Assembly: GCF_012912005.1 (NCBI RefSeq) | Contig: NZ_JABBEA010000001.1 | Location: 930,001-994,000 of the forward strand | Source of the DNA: Paenibacillus sp. SZ31 | GTDB lineage: Bacteria; Bacillota; Bacilli; Paenibacillales; Paenibacillaceae | Length of the DNA: 64,000 nt | Reading direction: 5' to 3' | Shown here: piece by piece, positions 1 through 6,806 of the stretch | Layout: every line of letters starts with the position of its first letter | How positions within the stretch are numbered: the stretch's first letter is position 1 | The notes under the pieces: generated by a model | What the model was told of the DNA's origin: nothing | Database searches by the model: none | What the model saw: the letters and a program-made list of their open reading frames with translations, nothing else | Position numbers and translations under genes: made by a program

Positions 1-46
1 TAAGACATGCTTTAGAATATTTCATATAAACTCCTTCTCTTGCTTG

Positions 47-132
47 TATCGTTGTTCCAACAGACTACTTCCTTGAAATTCAACTCGCAGACCAAGGCTC
101 CATTAGGAGCCCCAGCTCGAATGTTCTGTTAT
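47..132 (-). repeat. attC-like site 0, degenerate
   Basis: The 3' two thirds match attC-like sites 5 and 7: TTGAAATTCA, GCAGACCAAGGCTCC, the hairpin GCTC/GAGC and the terminal GTTAT at 128-132. The TAACGTTCCTGTATTCA arm is eroded to roughly TATCGTTGTTCC, and the inner GTGAATATTA has become TCGAATGTTC. It is the oldest or most damaged site in view and probably no longer folds well. Confidence 0.65.
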
Positions 133-159
133 CAGAAGTACTCCCCTTCTATGTACTAC

Positions 160-342
160 CTACAAGAGTCGTTTTAGTATTACTTCTACTTCTTCTCTTA
201 ATTCACTTTGTATCTCATCACTTGTTGGGTAGTCCCTTATTCTTTCTAGCTCTGGTTTAAGTATTTCTAGTGCAATTGGCCAATTCATGTCTTGTTGCCA
301 TATAAGTAAATCAAGGATCGAATATCCATATTGGTTCACCAC
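160..342 (-). pseudogene. DUF5071-like fragment
   Basis: A 60-codon frame opening with GTG directly after an in-frame TAA. The segment LLIWQQDMNWPIA recalls the LxWLQDMNWPVA signature of DUF5071 proteins, and PELERIRDYPTSDEIQSEL recalls the C-terminal end of that family. Full-length members are about twice as long, so the N-terminus and the middle seem to be missing. It shares its cassette with the next gene upstream (401-1018), the only cassette here with two frames, and no attC-like site is recognisable between them. Most likely a decayed cassette gene; a short intact variant is the alternative. Function unknown. Confidence 0.5.
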
Positions 343-400
343 TATTCTTTATTTGAATTTACTTTTGATCTATAAATAAATCTCATGTGAGTATCTCTGA

Positions 401-1018
401 TCATAAAAACTCGTCTTTCCAAAACCAGTAAAACATCTTTTGCTTCATTCGATTCGCTATGTCACCATTTCTTACCTTAATCCATTTATATAGTGGTTCT
501 TCTATAAATTCCAATAAGTCCTTTTTGCATTTCTTAAGGCTTTCTGCCAGCTCATTATAGGTAAACTTAATGCATACGAGTTCTTCCTTAAGTGGTTCCG
601 GATCATCTGACCATACTAAGGCGTAATCATCAAAATACTGAATTCCAGGCGATGGGTCATGCCCAAGCCATGGACTTTGTTTAGCTTGAATTGAATGTTC
701 TATTGATTGTATTTCTTCTAGCCCACAACAGCAGCTAGGCATGATACATGTCTCATCATCCTTTATAAAAGCTGCCCCACCTAGTAGCGCTACTTCATCT
801 TGCTCAAATAGCTCTTCAAAAGATTCCTCGAAAGACTTCGATACATCAATGCTGTTGTATCCAAATAAATGCAGTAAAAACAATTCAACTTCAGCTTCAC
901 TACTTTTTGAGGATAAAAAAGTAAATTCCTTTCGATTCACTTCATTCTCAATCCAAATAGGTTTATCGTAATAAGGTTCTCGGATTACTGGTTTCATATA
1001 AGACAACTTAAACTTCAC
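401..1018 (-). CDS. cassette 8 hypothetical protein
   Basis: A 205-residue soluble protein with no family I can name with confidence. It has no signal peptide or membrane segment. A Cys-rich stretch (PSCCCGLEE, about 93-101) is followed by SPWLGHDPSP and an aromatic, acidic C-terminal half, a composition seen in small polymorphic-toxin immunity or SUKH-like proteins, but this is only a resemblance. The frame starts with GTG about 40 nt inside the cassette edge; an ATG eight codons in (997) is an alternative start. The neighbourhood shows no promoter of its own, so expression probably depends on transcription entering from upstream in the array. Confidence 0.7.
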   Translation of the reverse strand: MKFKLSYMKPVIREPYYDKPIWIENEVNRKEFTFLSSKSSEAEVELFLLHLFGYNSIDVSKSFEESFEELFEQDEVALLGGAAFIKDDETCIMPSCCCGLEEIQSIEHSIQAKQSPWLGHDPSPGIQYFDDYALVWSDDPEPLKEELVCIKFTYNELAESLKKCKKDLLEFIEEPLYKWIKVRNGDIANRMKQKMFYWFWKDEFL

Positions 1019-1056
1019 CTACTTCATCTTTTTATCTCGTTTTCAGGAATTTCAGC

Positions 1057-1172
1057 TAACGTTCCTGTATTCATGACGCTTGGCGTATGCCAAGTGTGTC
1101 CGGCAGCCTCTGCTTTCCTGAAATGCTTCTGCCGGACCGAGGGCGTATGCTCGATGCGTGAATATATTGTTA
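1057..1172 (-). repeat. attC-like site 1 (116 bp)
   Basis: Outer frame TAACGTTCCTGTATTCATG ... GCGTGAATATATTGTTA. Inside are three stem-loops: CTTGGC/GCCAAG around GTAT, a long GTCCGGCAG/CTGCCGGAC stem with a 20-nt internal insert, and GGGC/GCTC around GTAT. It belongs to the cassette carrying the gene at 1215-1598. Confidence 0.8.
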
Positions 1173-1214
1173 TCTGATTTTCAAGGTAATCTATGAATAA
1201 CTTTCAATAATGTT

Positions 1215-1598
1215 TCAACTATGATCTTCAATCAATATTAACTTCTTATCTTTCATTTGAAATATTGATTTCCCTTGAAGTTTTAATGTTTCTCCTGCCA
1301 TCATTCCATTAGGGAGATCTCTGGACAATACTCCCTCATAATCAATGTCAACCTCTGCTTTATCTCCTGCGAAAGTAATGTTCTTTATTACTTGACGCCT
1401 TTGAGAAAATACCTGAATTGACTGCTCTGCTAATGTGCGAAATTCCTGAATCCCCTTTGTTTCCGAATTCACTTCACCTTTAGAAATGTTTCGAAAATGA
1501 ATATTCTCATTCAAAACTCCTATCATTCCATCAATGTTAAACGTATTATATGAGCTCAGGTATTTTTCAATAAGATCTTTTAAATTTGAGTTCTCCAA
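1215..1598 (-). CDS. SnoaL-like (NTF2-fold) protein, cassette 7
   Basis: A 127-residue protein with the build of SnoaL/NTF2-like domains: N-terminal helices (LIEKYLSSYNTFNIDGMIGVLNE), then HFRNIS, TKGIQEFRTLAEQ and alternating strands ending with FQMKDKKLILIEDHS. Such folds serve as small-molecule binding or isomerase domains; no substrate can be inferred. The start is TTG at 1598, supported by AGGAGTG nine bases upstream. The cassette edge lies only about 50 nt upstream, leaving little room for a promoter. SnoaL-like genes are common passengers of chromosomal integrons (known in general), which fits this setting. Confidence 0.75.
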   Translation of the reverse strand: MENSNLKDLIEKYLSSYNTFNIDGMIGVLNENIHFRNISKGEVNSETKGIQEFRTLAEQSIQVFSQRRQVIKNITFAGDKAEVDIDYEGVLSRDLPNGMMAGETLKLQGKSIFQMKDKKLILIEDHS

Positions 1599-1649
1599 GT
1601 CGAATCACACTCCTAGATTTTGATATTACATAATTGTCCTGATTTCAGA

Positions 1650-1739
1650 TAACGTTCCTGTATTCACGACCCAGCGTATGCTGGGTGTCCGGCGAATACC
1701 AGACCAAGGACGAATGTCCACAGCGTGAATATTATGTTA
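1650..1739 (-). repeat. attC-like site 2 (90 bp)
   Basis: TAACGTTCCTGTATTCACG ... GCGTGAATATTATGTTA enclosing three stem-loops: CCCAGC/GCTGGG with GTAT loop, GTCCGGC/..CAGAC (partly mismatched) with GAATA loop, and GGAC/GTCC with GAAT loop. Confidence 0.85.
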
Positions 1740-1770
1740 TACGACGTACTAGCCTTCCTGATTACTCTCT

Positions 1771-2391
1771 CTAATTCCCATAAGTATTTAACTCACCTAA
1801 AACTCTAAGTTTTTCGAAAACTTTTTTATACTCTCGATCTATTTTCTCAACTATAAGATCTCTTGTAATATATTCTAAGTTAGTTTCTATCATTTCTTTA
1901 TAATTATTTCCAAAGACTTCAACAAGCAAAATACGATAATCAAATTCTATATGATCATATGTGCCTAATATATAATCCAAATTTAAGATATCATGTCTTA
2001 CTTTCTCCATTATCCCGTACAATCTGTTTATTACAGATAGTTCTTCTGGATTTAATTCCTCACTAAGTGAGACGATTATTGATGAATATGCTGTGTTCAT
2101 TGGTAATAGATTAGGGGCACGACCAACATGTTGTCTTTTTTGCTCTTTGACTATATTCAATCCCTCATCAATAGCATTTAAAAAATCAATATAAATAATT
2201 TTTGCTGAAGTTCTTTTATTCTCAAAAATTCTTCTATTCTCTAACTCACGAGTTTTATTATAGATTTCTGATTGAGCCTTTATACTATCTTGAGTCGCAC
2301 TTTTACTGGCCTTATAGCTTAAGAAGCCACCGATCATAGCACCTACTAAACCTAAGCTAGCAATAATTATGTTACTTATATTTAAGTCCAT
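1771..2391 (-). CDS. membrane-anchored coiled protein, cassette 6
   Basis: A 206-residue protein. One N-terminal membrane segment (about residues 7-26, IIIASLGLVGAMIGGFLSY) is followed by a polar helical region (SKSATQDSIKAQSEIYNKTREL) and a mostly helical cytoplasmic body. No catalytic motif seen. Single-pass proteins of this layout are frequent among phage-defence accessory proteins, but that is an analogy, not an assignment. The ATG start at 2391 is well supported by AAAGGGGA nine bases upstream, and the cassette edge is 35 nt away, so there is essentially no room for an own promoter. Confidence 0.75.
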   Translation of the reverse strand: MDLNISNIIIASLGLVGAMIGGFLSYKASKSATQDSIKAQSEIYNKTRELENRRIFENKRTSAKIIYIDFLNAIDEGLNIVKEQKRQHVGRAPNLLPMNTAYSSIIVSLSEELNPEELSVINRLYGIMEKVRHDILNLDYILGTYDHIEFDYRILLVEVFGNNYKEMIETNLEYITRDLIVEKIDREYKKVFEKLRVLGELNTYGN

Positions 2392-2425
2392 AATTTCAAT
2401 TCCCCTTTGTTGCTAGTATGTTGTA

Positions 2426-2515
2426 TAACGTTCCTGTATTCACGACTCAGCGTATGCTGAGTGTCCGGCGAATGCCGGACCCAGGGCGTATGCCCGTAGC
2501 GTGAATATTATGTTA
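2426..2515 (-). repeat. attC-like site 3 (90 bp)
   Basis: Outer frame as in site 2. Stem-loops: ACTCAGC/GCTGAGT with GTAT loop, GTCCGGC/GCCGGAC with GAAT loop, GGGC/GCCC with GTAT loop. All three stems are perfect; the first two carry base changes compared with site 4 and site 6 that preserve pairing. Confidence 0.88.
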
Positions 2516-2627
2516 AGCGTTGCTTCTATCTTTATGATGTTAGTATTGAATTTTCGTTACCATGCATATCCCAAATGCAAGATATTTTCTTGGATAAGAT
2601 TTATCATGATTATGAATACTACTTCTT

Positions 2628-3668
2628 TCAGTGTGACTTAAAAACAAATAACTTCGAATTTTTATCTGAATAGAGATATTCTTTTAAAAATAGTTTAAGC
2701 TCTTCATTTTCGGTATCTAACCACTGATCAACCTGTTCCACTTCTTCATCTTGTTTTTCCACTTTCCATAAATCTTCTCTATTCTCAACCATTTTAATCA
2801 AAATATCTTCTTCGAATTTGTGAACTAATCTTCTTATCCATTCTTGATCAAAGAATTCAAGAGGAGATTCCTCCCGCATACTAATATGTGCTTGAGCCAT
2901 AGACATATAGGCATATATTGAAGGAGAAACATCCATATCTAATGTCACTTCTGGATCAACAATTTTAATGTCAACAGGCGAATTATCATATAAATTAAAA
3001 AAGACATTCACTCCTAATCCTGAAAATCTAGTTTGCTTTGCTTGTCGGGCTGTCGACACCATCTTATTATTGATACTAGATTTAACCTCAGTTATCGCCA
3101 CAATTTTAAGATAGCGATTAACTATAATAAAATCTGGAGTTGAAAATTGCTTTTTGTTGCTCTTACTTACTCTAAGTACGCCAAATGGAGAAACATCGTC
3201 CAATTGTTCAAGCAGCAAGCGAGCTATACCTTCACCATAACCTGCAGAAATCTTTCCCTTTCGTTCAGACGAACAATTTAATACTACATCCTTGTTTAGC
3301 CACAACTTATTCGAATCCGTTATTAATGGATGTAAATTTAATACTGGGCAATACGGATTTATGAAACCACTACTTAATAAGCTTCTTTGATACTGAAAGA
3401 ATTTCACTAACATCTCCACATGCATTTGATGAAGCTCTAAATATGCTCTTCTATCATTGCTTATCAATTTCAATCTCTGATAATTTCTAAAACCCATATC
3501 ATAAACGTCAGTTAAATAAGCATTTAAATCTATTTCTTGTATATTAGAATCAAGTGTTTTCAAACTATTTTCCACTCTTTTATACAGAATAAGATTTTTA
3601 TTAAAAGTACTTTTAATAATATCAGTTTGAATTGAAAAAATATTTGTTCCTGAATTGAAAGTTGACAT
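2628..3668 (-). CDS. PD-(D/E)xK nuclease-like protein, cassette 5
   Basis: A 346-residue soluble protein. Residues 178-196 read PDF...ITEVK, with the acidic residue D179, E194 and K196 arranged as in the PD-(D/E)xK nuclease core; hydrophobic strands flank both parts, and an upstream helix (GYGEGIARLLLEQL, about 143-156) carries a plausible additional conserved Glu. The remainder is helical and not assigned. Such folds occur in restriction enzymes and other anti-phage nucleases. It is a stand-alone gene, with no methyltransferase in the cassette. The ATG is about 200 nt from the cassette edge, so this cassette, unlike most others, has room for a promoter. Substrate and activity are untested; some members of the fold are inactive. 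Confidence 0.72.
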   Translation of the reverse strand: MSTFNSGTNIFSIQTDIIKSTFNKNLILYKRVENSLKTLDSNIQEIDLNAYLTDVYDMGFRNYQRLKLISNDRRAYLELHQMHVEMLVKFFQYQRSLLSSGFINPYCPVLNLHPLITDSNKLWLNKDVVLNCSSERKGKISAGYGEGIARLLLEQLDDVSPFGVLRVSKSNKKQFSTPDFIIVNRYLKIVAITEVKSSINNKMVSTARQAKQTRFSGLGVNVFFNLYDNSPVDIKIVDPEVTLDMDVSPSIYAYMSMAQAHISMREESPLEFFDQEWIRRLVHKFEEDILIKMVENREDLWKVEKQDEEVEQVDQWLDTENEELKLFLKEYLYSDKNSKLFVFKSH

Positions 3669-3865
3669 TCCTACTCAAATCCCCAATCTTCAACTTAGTA
3701 TTTTAGCTATATTAGAAATTAACTTCTCACTTAAAAACTAAATGTAATATCAAATTTTAATTTTGTTTTCTCTTTGAAATTTGTGCTAAAGACTTATTCC
3801 AGTTTTGAATTTCACTAGTTTATTTTTTTAGACTACTCTTAAATTTGATTTTAAGAAGTTACGCT

Positions 3866-3955
3866 TAACGTTCCTGTATTTACGACTCGACGCATGTCGA
3901 GTGTCCGGCGTATGCCGGGCCAAGGGCGCATACCCGCAGCGTGAATATTATGTTA
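3866..3955 (-). repeat. attC-like site 4 (90 bp)
   Basis: TAACGTTCCTGTATTTACG ... GCGTGAATATTATGTTA. Stem-loops ACTCGAC/GTCGAGT (GCAT loop), GTCCGGC/GCCGGGC (GTAT loop, one wobble) and GGGC/ACCC (GCAT loop). Confidence 0.87.
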
Positions 3956-3978
3956 TCGGATGTTGCTGTCCTCTTAAA

Positions 3979-4692
3979 TTATTCAAAGCTTCCTTTCATA
4001 ACTTCAAATTCTTTTCTGCTTTTTAGTAATTCATCAAAATCCAAATTCTCAAGCAAATGTTTTGAATGATGTTTTAATCCAACAGGAACTGGCACTATAC
4101 ATATTATTCCGTATGAATAATCTATGTTTAATGCTTCTCTTGTTTTTTGTGTCATTTTGAGAATTGCAGGCATATATTCATGTAAATCAATTTTCTTTAA
4201 TACTTGAAGAATATATTTAAAAACTTCTCGTCCGTAATCAGTAACTTCTTCAGTTGTTGGTATGTAACCTTTGTGAATTACTTTATTTCTAAATTCTATA
4301 TTCCTTTTATGCAAAGGCATCGGAACTTCTTTAAAGTGCAATAAATACGCTGTGTAAAATGCACCAAGTTGTCTTTCAGATTGGATACTCATCAATTTCC
4401 AAGTATCTGTGAATTGGTGCGAGTCAATTTCATTCCGAATTGCAATAAGTTCAATGATATATTCATAAAACCTTTCTAGAGAAGCTGCAAAACTAGAAAC
4501 AGCTTCTCTGGTGTATCCGTCTTTCAAAGCCATTAATGCCATTTCAAATAGTATTTCAAACTTCCATTCTTGTAGAATAATATTATTCTTATGACCATTC
4601 TCACATTCAAACTTGTAGTAAATCCCATCAGTTAAATCAATTGATTTGAATCGTTCTTCTTTGCATCCACGACAAGCTAACTTTATCTTCAA
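3979..4692 (-). CDS. zinc-finger HEPN-like protein, cassette 4
   Basis: A 237-residue protein. The N-terminus has C7xxC10 and C30xxxH34, suggesting a small zinc ribbon. The rest is helical and ends its core with R135NKVIH140, the Rx4H motif of HEPN ribonucleases, followed by KGYIPT. HEPN proteins cleave or bind RNA and are recurrent in abortive-infection and toxin-antitoxin systems (known). RNase activity here is inferred only from the motif. No antitoxin gene (for example a MNT nucleotidyltransferase) is in the same cassette. The start is TTG at 4692 with GGAGAG about eight bases upstream. Confidence 0.75.
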   Translation of the reverse strand: MKIKLACRGCKEERFKSIDLTDGIYYKFECENGHKNNIILQEWKFEILFEMALMALKDGYTREAVSSFAASLERFYEYIIELIAIRNEIDSHQFTDTWKLMSIQSERQLGAFYTAYLLHFKEVPMPLHKRNIEFRNKVIHKGYIPTTEEVTDYGREVFKYILQVLKKIDLHEYMPAILKMTQKTREALNIDYSYGIICIVPVPVGLKHHSKHLLENLDFDELLKSRKEFEVMKGSFE

Positions 4693-4733
4693 GCAATTCT
4701 CTCCAATCTATTTATGCTCTTAGCAATTTCCGA

Positions 4734-4844
4734 TAACGTTCCTGTATTCACGAACCCCGAAGGGGTTGTCTGCTGAAATGCCCCCTCGAAATCCTTCCCG
4801 AAGACCAAGGCTCCGTAAGGAGCCACAGCGTGAATATTATGTTA
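4734..4844 (-). repeat. attC-like site 5 (111 bp)
   Basis: Outer frame TAACGTTCCTGTATTCACG ... GCGTGAATATTATGTTA. First hairpin AACCCC/GGGGTT with GAAG loop, a long middle arm (GTCT...AGAC) with an unpaired interior, and GCTC/GAGC last hairpin. Same subfamily as sites 0 and 7. Confidence 0.85.
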
Positions 4845-4884
4845 TGAGATGTCTTCGACTTCGTTGAAATACTCAAACTACATG

Positions 4885-5592
4885 TTACTTCCCTATAATA
4901 AATATACTTCTTTTAAGCAGTTCAATAATAAAATTAATATTCTTAATAACATTGTTAGGACTTAGACATTCTTGAAATTTTTCTGTTTCTAATCCATTTT
5001 TAAATCGAGTTCTTACTAGTCCTGGAATGTTTGGGGATTGATTATGTGTAATTTGGTTCCTATAATTAATAGCATTTTTAAATTCTGTATCATTAATAAT
5101 TTCATTAAGTTCAAAATACATATTGGCATCTATCTTTTCTAGAGAACTTACAACGTCTCTGAAATACACTCTTTTCGTCTTTAAATCATATTGTATATTG
5201 AGAATATGCCCCAGCGTTTCCCAACAAGAGAAAATTTTGAAGTAAAATACATCAGTACAGTTATCAAATCTGGCTTTGATTTGATAATGATGTTCTTCAA
5301 AATCATTAAATATATCTTTATTATTTCTTTGTTCTATTTCATCAGGAATCCCCAACTCATAATAAAAACTCAATAATATGTAACTCTCAATAAGTGCTCT
5401 AACCCTTTGTATTAGTAGAAATCCATTTGAGTTCAATATAGGCGTATCAAAAACATCAGTTATTTCAAAATTCTTATCAGCAAAGTCCAATGAGGAAAAA
5501 TTAAAGTCTTTGAATGGACTTCTATTAAAAATATCATTCCATTCTTCTTGATTTGGGTATCTTACATATCTCATCTTAATACCAACTTTCAC
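4885..5592 (-). CDS. HEPN-like protein, cassette 3
   Basis: A 235-residue, largely helical protein with R178NQITH183, an Rx4H HEPN-type motif, preceded by the helix ELNEIINDTEFKNAINY and an upstream region (FYFKIFSCWETLGHILN) that resembles the N-terminal helices of Cthe_2314-type HEPN proteins. Role inferred: RNA-targeting effector or its degenerate relative. The frame begins with GTG at 5592, only 13 nt from the cassette edge; an ATG six codons in (5574) is an alternative. Neither has a good ribosome site, so translation may rely on a leader contributed by the neighbouring attC-like site. Confidence 0.7.
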   Translation of the reverse strand: MKVGIKMRYVRYPNQEEWNDIFNRSPFKDFNFSSLDFADKNFEITDVFDTPILNSNGFLLIQRVRALIESYILLSFYYELGIPDEIEQRNNKDIFNDFEEHHYQIKARFDNCTDVFYFKIFSCWETLGHILNIQYDLKTKRVYFRDVVSSLEKIDANMYFELNEIINDTEFKNAINYRNQITHNQSPNIPGLVRTRFKNGLETEKFQECLSPNNVIKNINFIIELLKRSIFIIGK

Positions 5593-5604
5593 GAAGATTT
5601 CTCA

Positions 5605-5694
5605 TAACGTTCCTGTATTCACGACTCGACGACTGTCGAGTGTCTGGCGAATGCCAGACCAAGGACGAATGTCCGCAGCGTGAATATTATGTTA
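5605..5694 (-). repeat. attC-like site 6 (90 bp)
   Basis: The clearest copy. Outer arms ATTCACG/CGTGAAT enclose three perfect hairpins: ACTCGAC/GTCGAGT (GACT loop), GTCTGGC/GCCAGAC (GAAT loop), GGAC/GTCC (GAAT loop). TAAC/GTTA close the structure across a small asymmetric unpaired spacer (GTTCCTGT against ATTAT). Confidence 0.9.
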
Positions 5695-5719
5695 GAGGAT
5701 GTAACCTGACTTCATCGAA

Positions 5720-6367
5720 CTACTTACATTGAATTCCTTGGTTTGTATAATAATCGTACCTTTTAGAATTGACACCAATCCTAGATAATGACTTATCAAT
5801 TAAATTATCTATTTCTTCTGATTTTAAAGAACAACTCAAAAGTAAACTTATGCTTGTAGAATACTTAAACTGTGTATCTTCTGGAGTATTCAATGGTTTT
5901 ATACTATAATCGAGTAGTTTAGAGTTATTACTTGTCTGTAATTCATACGTTAATTTCTCTACAAATTCCTTGCCTTCCCATTGGACAGAAGTGCTAATAA
6001 CCCCATGTACTCTAGTCAGTACCATATCTTGTTCAGTAGTTTCATTTTCTATATGATCCTCTTTAGTGTATGGTTTTGCACTATTTATTTGATTACCTAT
6101 ATTATCGAGTCGTTGATTAATCACTTCTATTGTTGTAGAGATGCTCCCGTGTAAATCCTGTGTACTATTGTTTTGAATAAACGAATATATTATTGCAACA
6201 GCGCCTAAAATAACTGAAATTAGGCTTCCACCAATTGAGAGTATATTGGTTATATCTTGATTGTCACTTAATCTCATTGAAACTACCATAATATTAGAAA
6301 TAATTAAAATTGATACTAACCACACCATGTCTCTAAACTTCCATTGTAATTTTTTTATGAATTTCAT
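5720..6367 (-). CDS. two-pass membrane protein, cassette 2
   Basis: A 215-residue protein with two hydrophobic segments (about 13-31, VWLVSILIISNIMVVSM region; and about 39-64, NILSIGGSLISVILGAVAIIYSF), then a short coiled stretch (ISTTIEVINQRLDNIGNQI) and a C-terminal soluble domain of about 120 residues with no motif I recognise. Layout resembles small membrane sensors or effectors in anti-phage loci; function unknown. Start ATG at 6367 with AAGGAGAG eight bases upstream; the cassette edge is about 43 nt away, so the gene appears promoterless. Confidence 0.75.
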   Translation of the reverse strand: MKFIKKLQWKFRDMVWLVSILIISNIMVVSMRLSDNQDITNILSIGGSLISVILGAVAIIYSFIQNNSTQDLHGSISTTIEVINQRLDNIGNQINSAKPYTKEDHIENETTEQDMVLTRVHGVISTSVQWEGKEFVEKLTYELQTSNNSKLLDYSIKPLNTPEDTQFKYSTSISLLLSCSLKSEEIDNLIDKSLSRIGVNSKRYDYYTNQGIQCK

Positions 6368-6407
6368 TCTTTACTCTCCTTCAGATTAATCTACAGGTTA
6401 TTTCCTC

Positions 6408-6517
6408 TAACGTTTCTGTATTCATGAACCCCGAAGGGGTTGTCTGCTGAAATCCCTCTTCGAAATTCATCCAGCAGACCAAGGCTCCACAGGAGCCGCA
6501 GCGTGAATATTATGTTA
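6408..6517 (-). repeat. attC-like site 7 (110 bp)
   Basis: TAACGTTTCTGTATTCATG ... GCGTGAATATTATGTTA. Hairpins AACCCC/GGGGTT (GAAG loop), long arm GTCTGCTG/CAGCAGAC, and GGCTCC/GGAGCC. It is the attC-like site of the recombinase-proximal cassette. Confidence 0.87.
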
Positions 6518-6755
6518 TATGCTGCCTGTACCCTTCCAAATTCTCTTAATATTAATTGATATTTTCCTATTTTAATTCTAAGCTTTCTTTGTTTCTTTTT
6601 ATAATACTTTTTAGCATACTCTATCTTTTTTCCTTTTATTAAATTCGATTCTATTTACTGATCTGAAGCAATCTTGTTTATTTAGTCTCTTTTTACTTAA
6701 TTATCCTTTTTAATTATTTTTGTTCCTTTTTTCTTAATACTTTTAACTCTAAACT

Positions 6756-6784
6756 AAAAACGCCGAGTTCCTAATCGGCGTTTT
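6756..6784 (-). terminator. intrinsic terminator of cassette 1 gene
   Basis: Stem AACGCCGA/TCGGCGTT with a short loop, followed on the minus strand by a T run, 22 nt past the stop codon of the 543-residue cassette protein. Inside a cassette array it would stop read-through into the distal cassettes. The 6518-6755 stretch between it and site 7 is very AT-rich; I see no clear gene or promoter there. Confidence 0.75.
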
Positions 6785-6806
6785 GGTATTTAACTTGTTA
6801 ATTTTA

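Noticed and set aside
47..6517. CRISPR array
   Set aside because: Repeats are regularly alternating but 90-116 bp, non-identical and structured, and the spacers are whole genes of 0.6-2.2 kb. No cas genes are present.
1057..6517. tRNA-like genes in the repeats (cloverleaf shape)
   Set aside because: Arm lengths, missing T-arm sequence (GGTTCRA), no anticodon loop pattern, and variable size argue against tRNAs; complementarity of cassette ends fits recombination sites instead.
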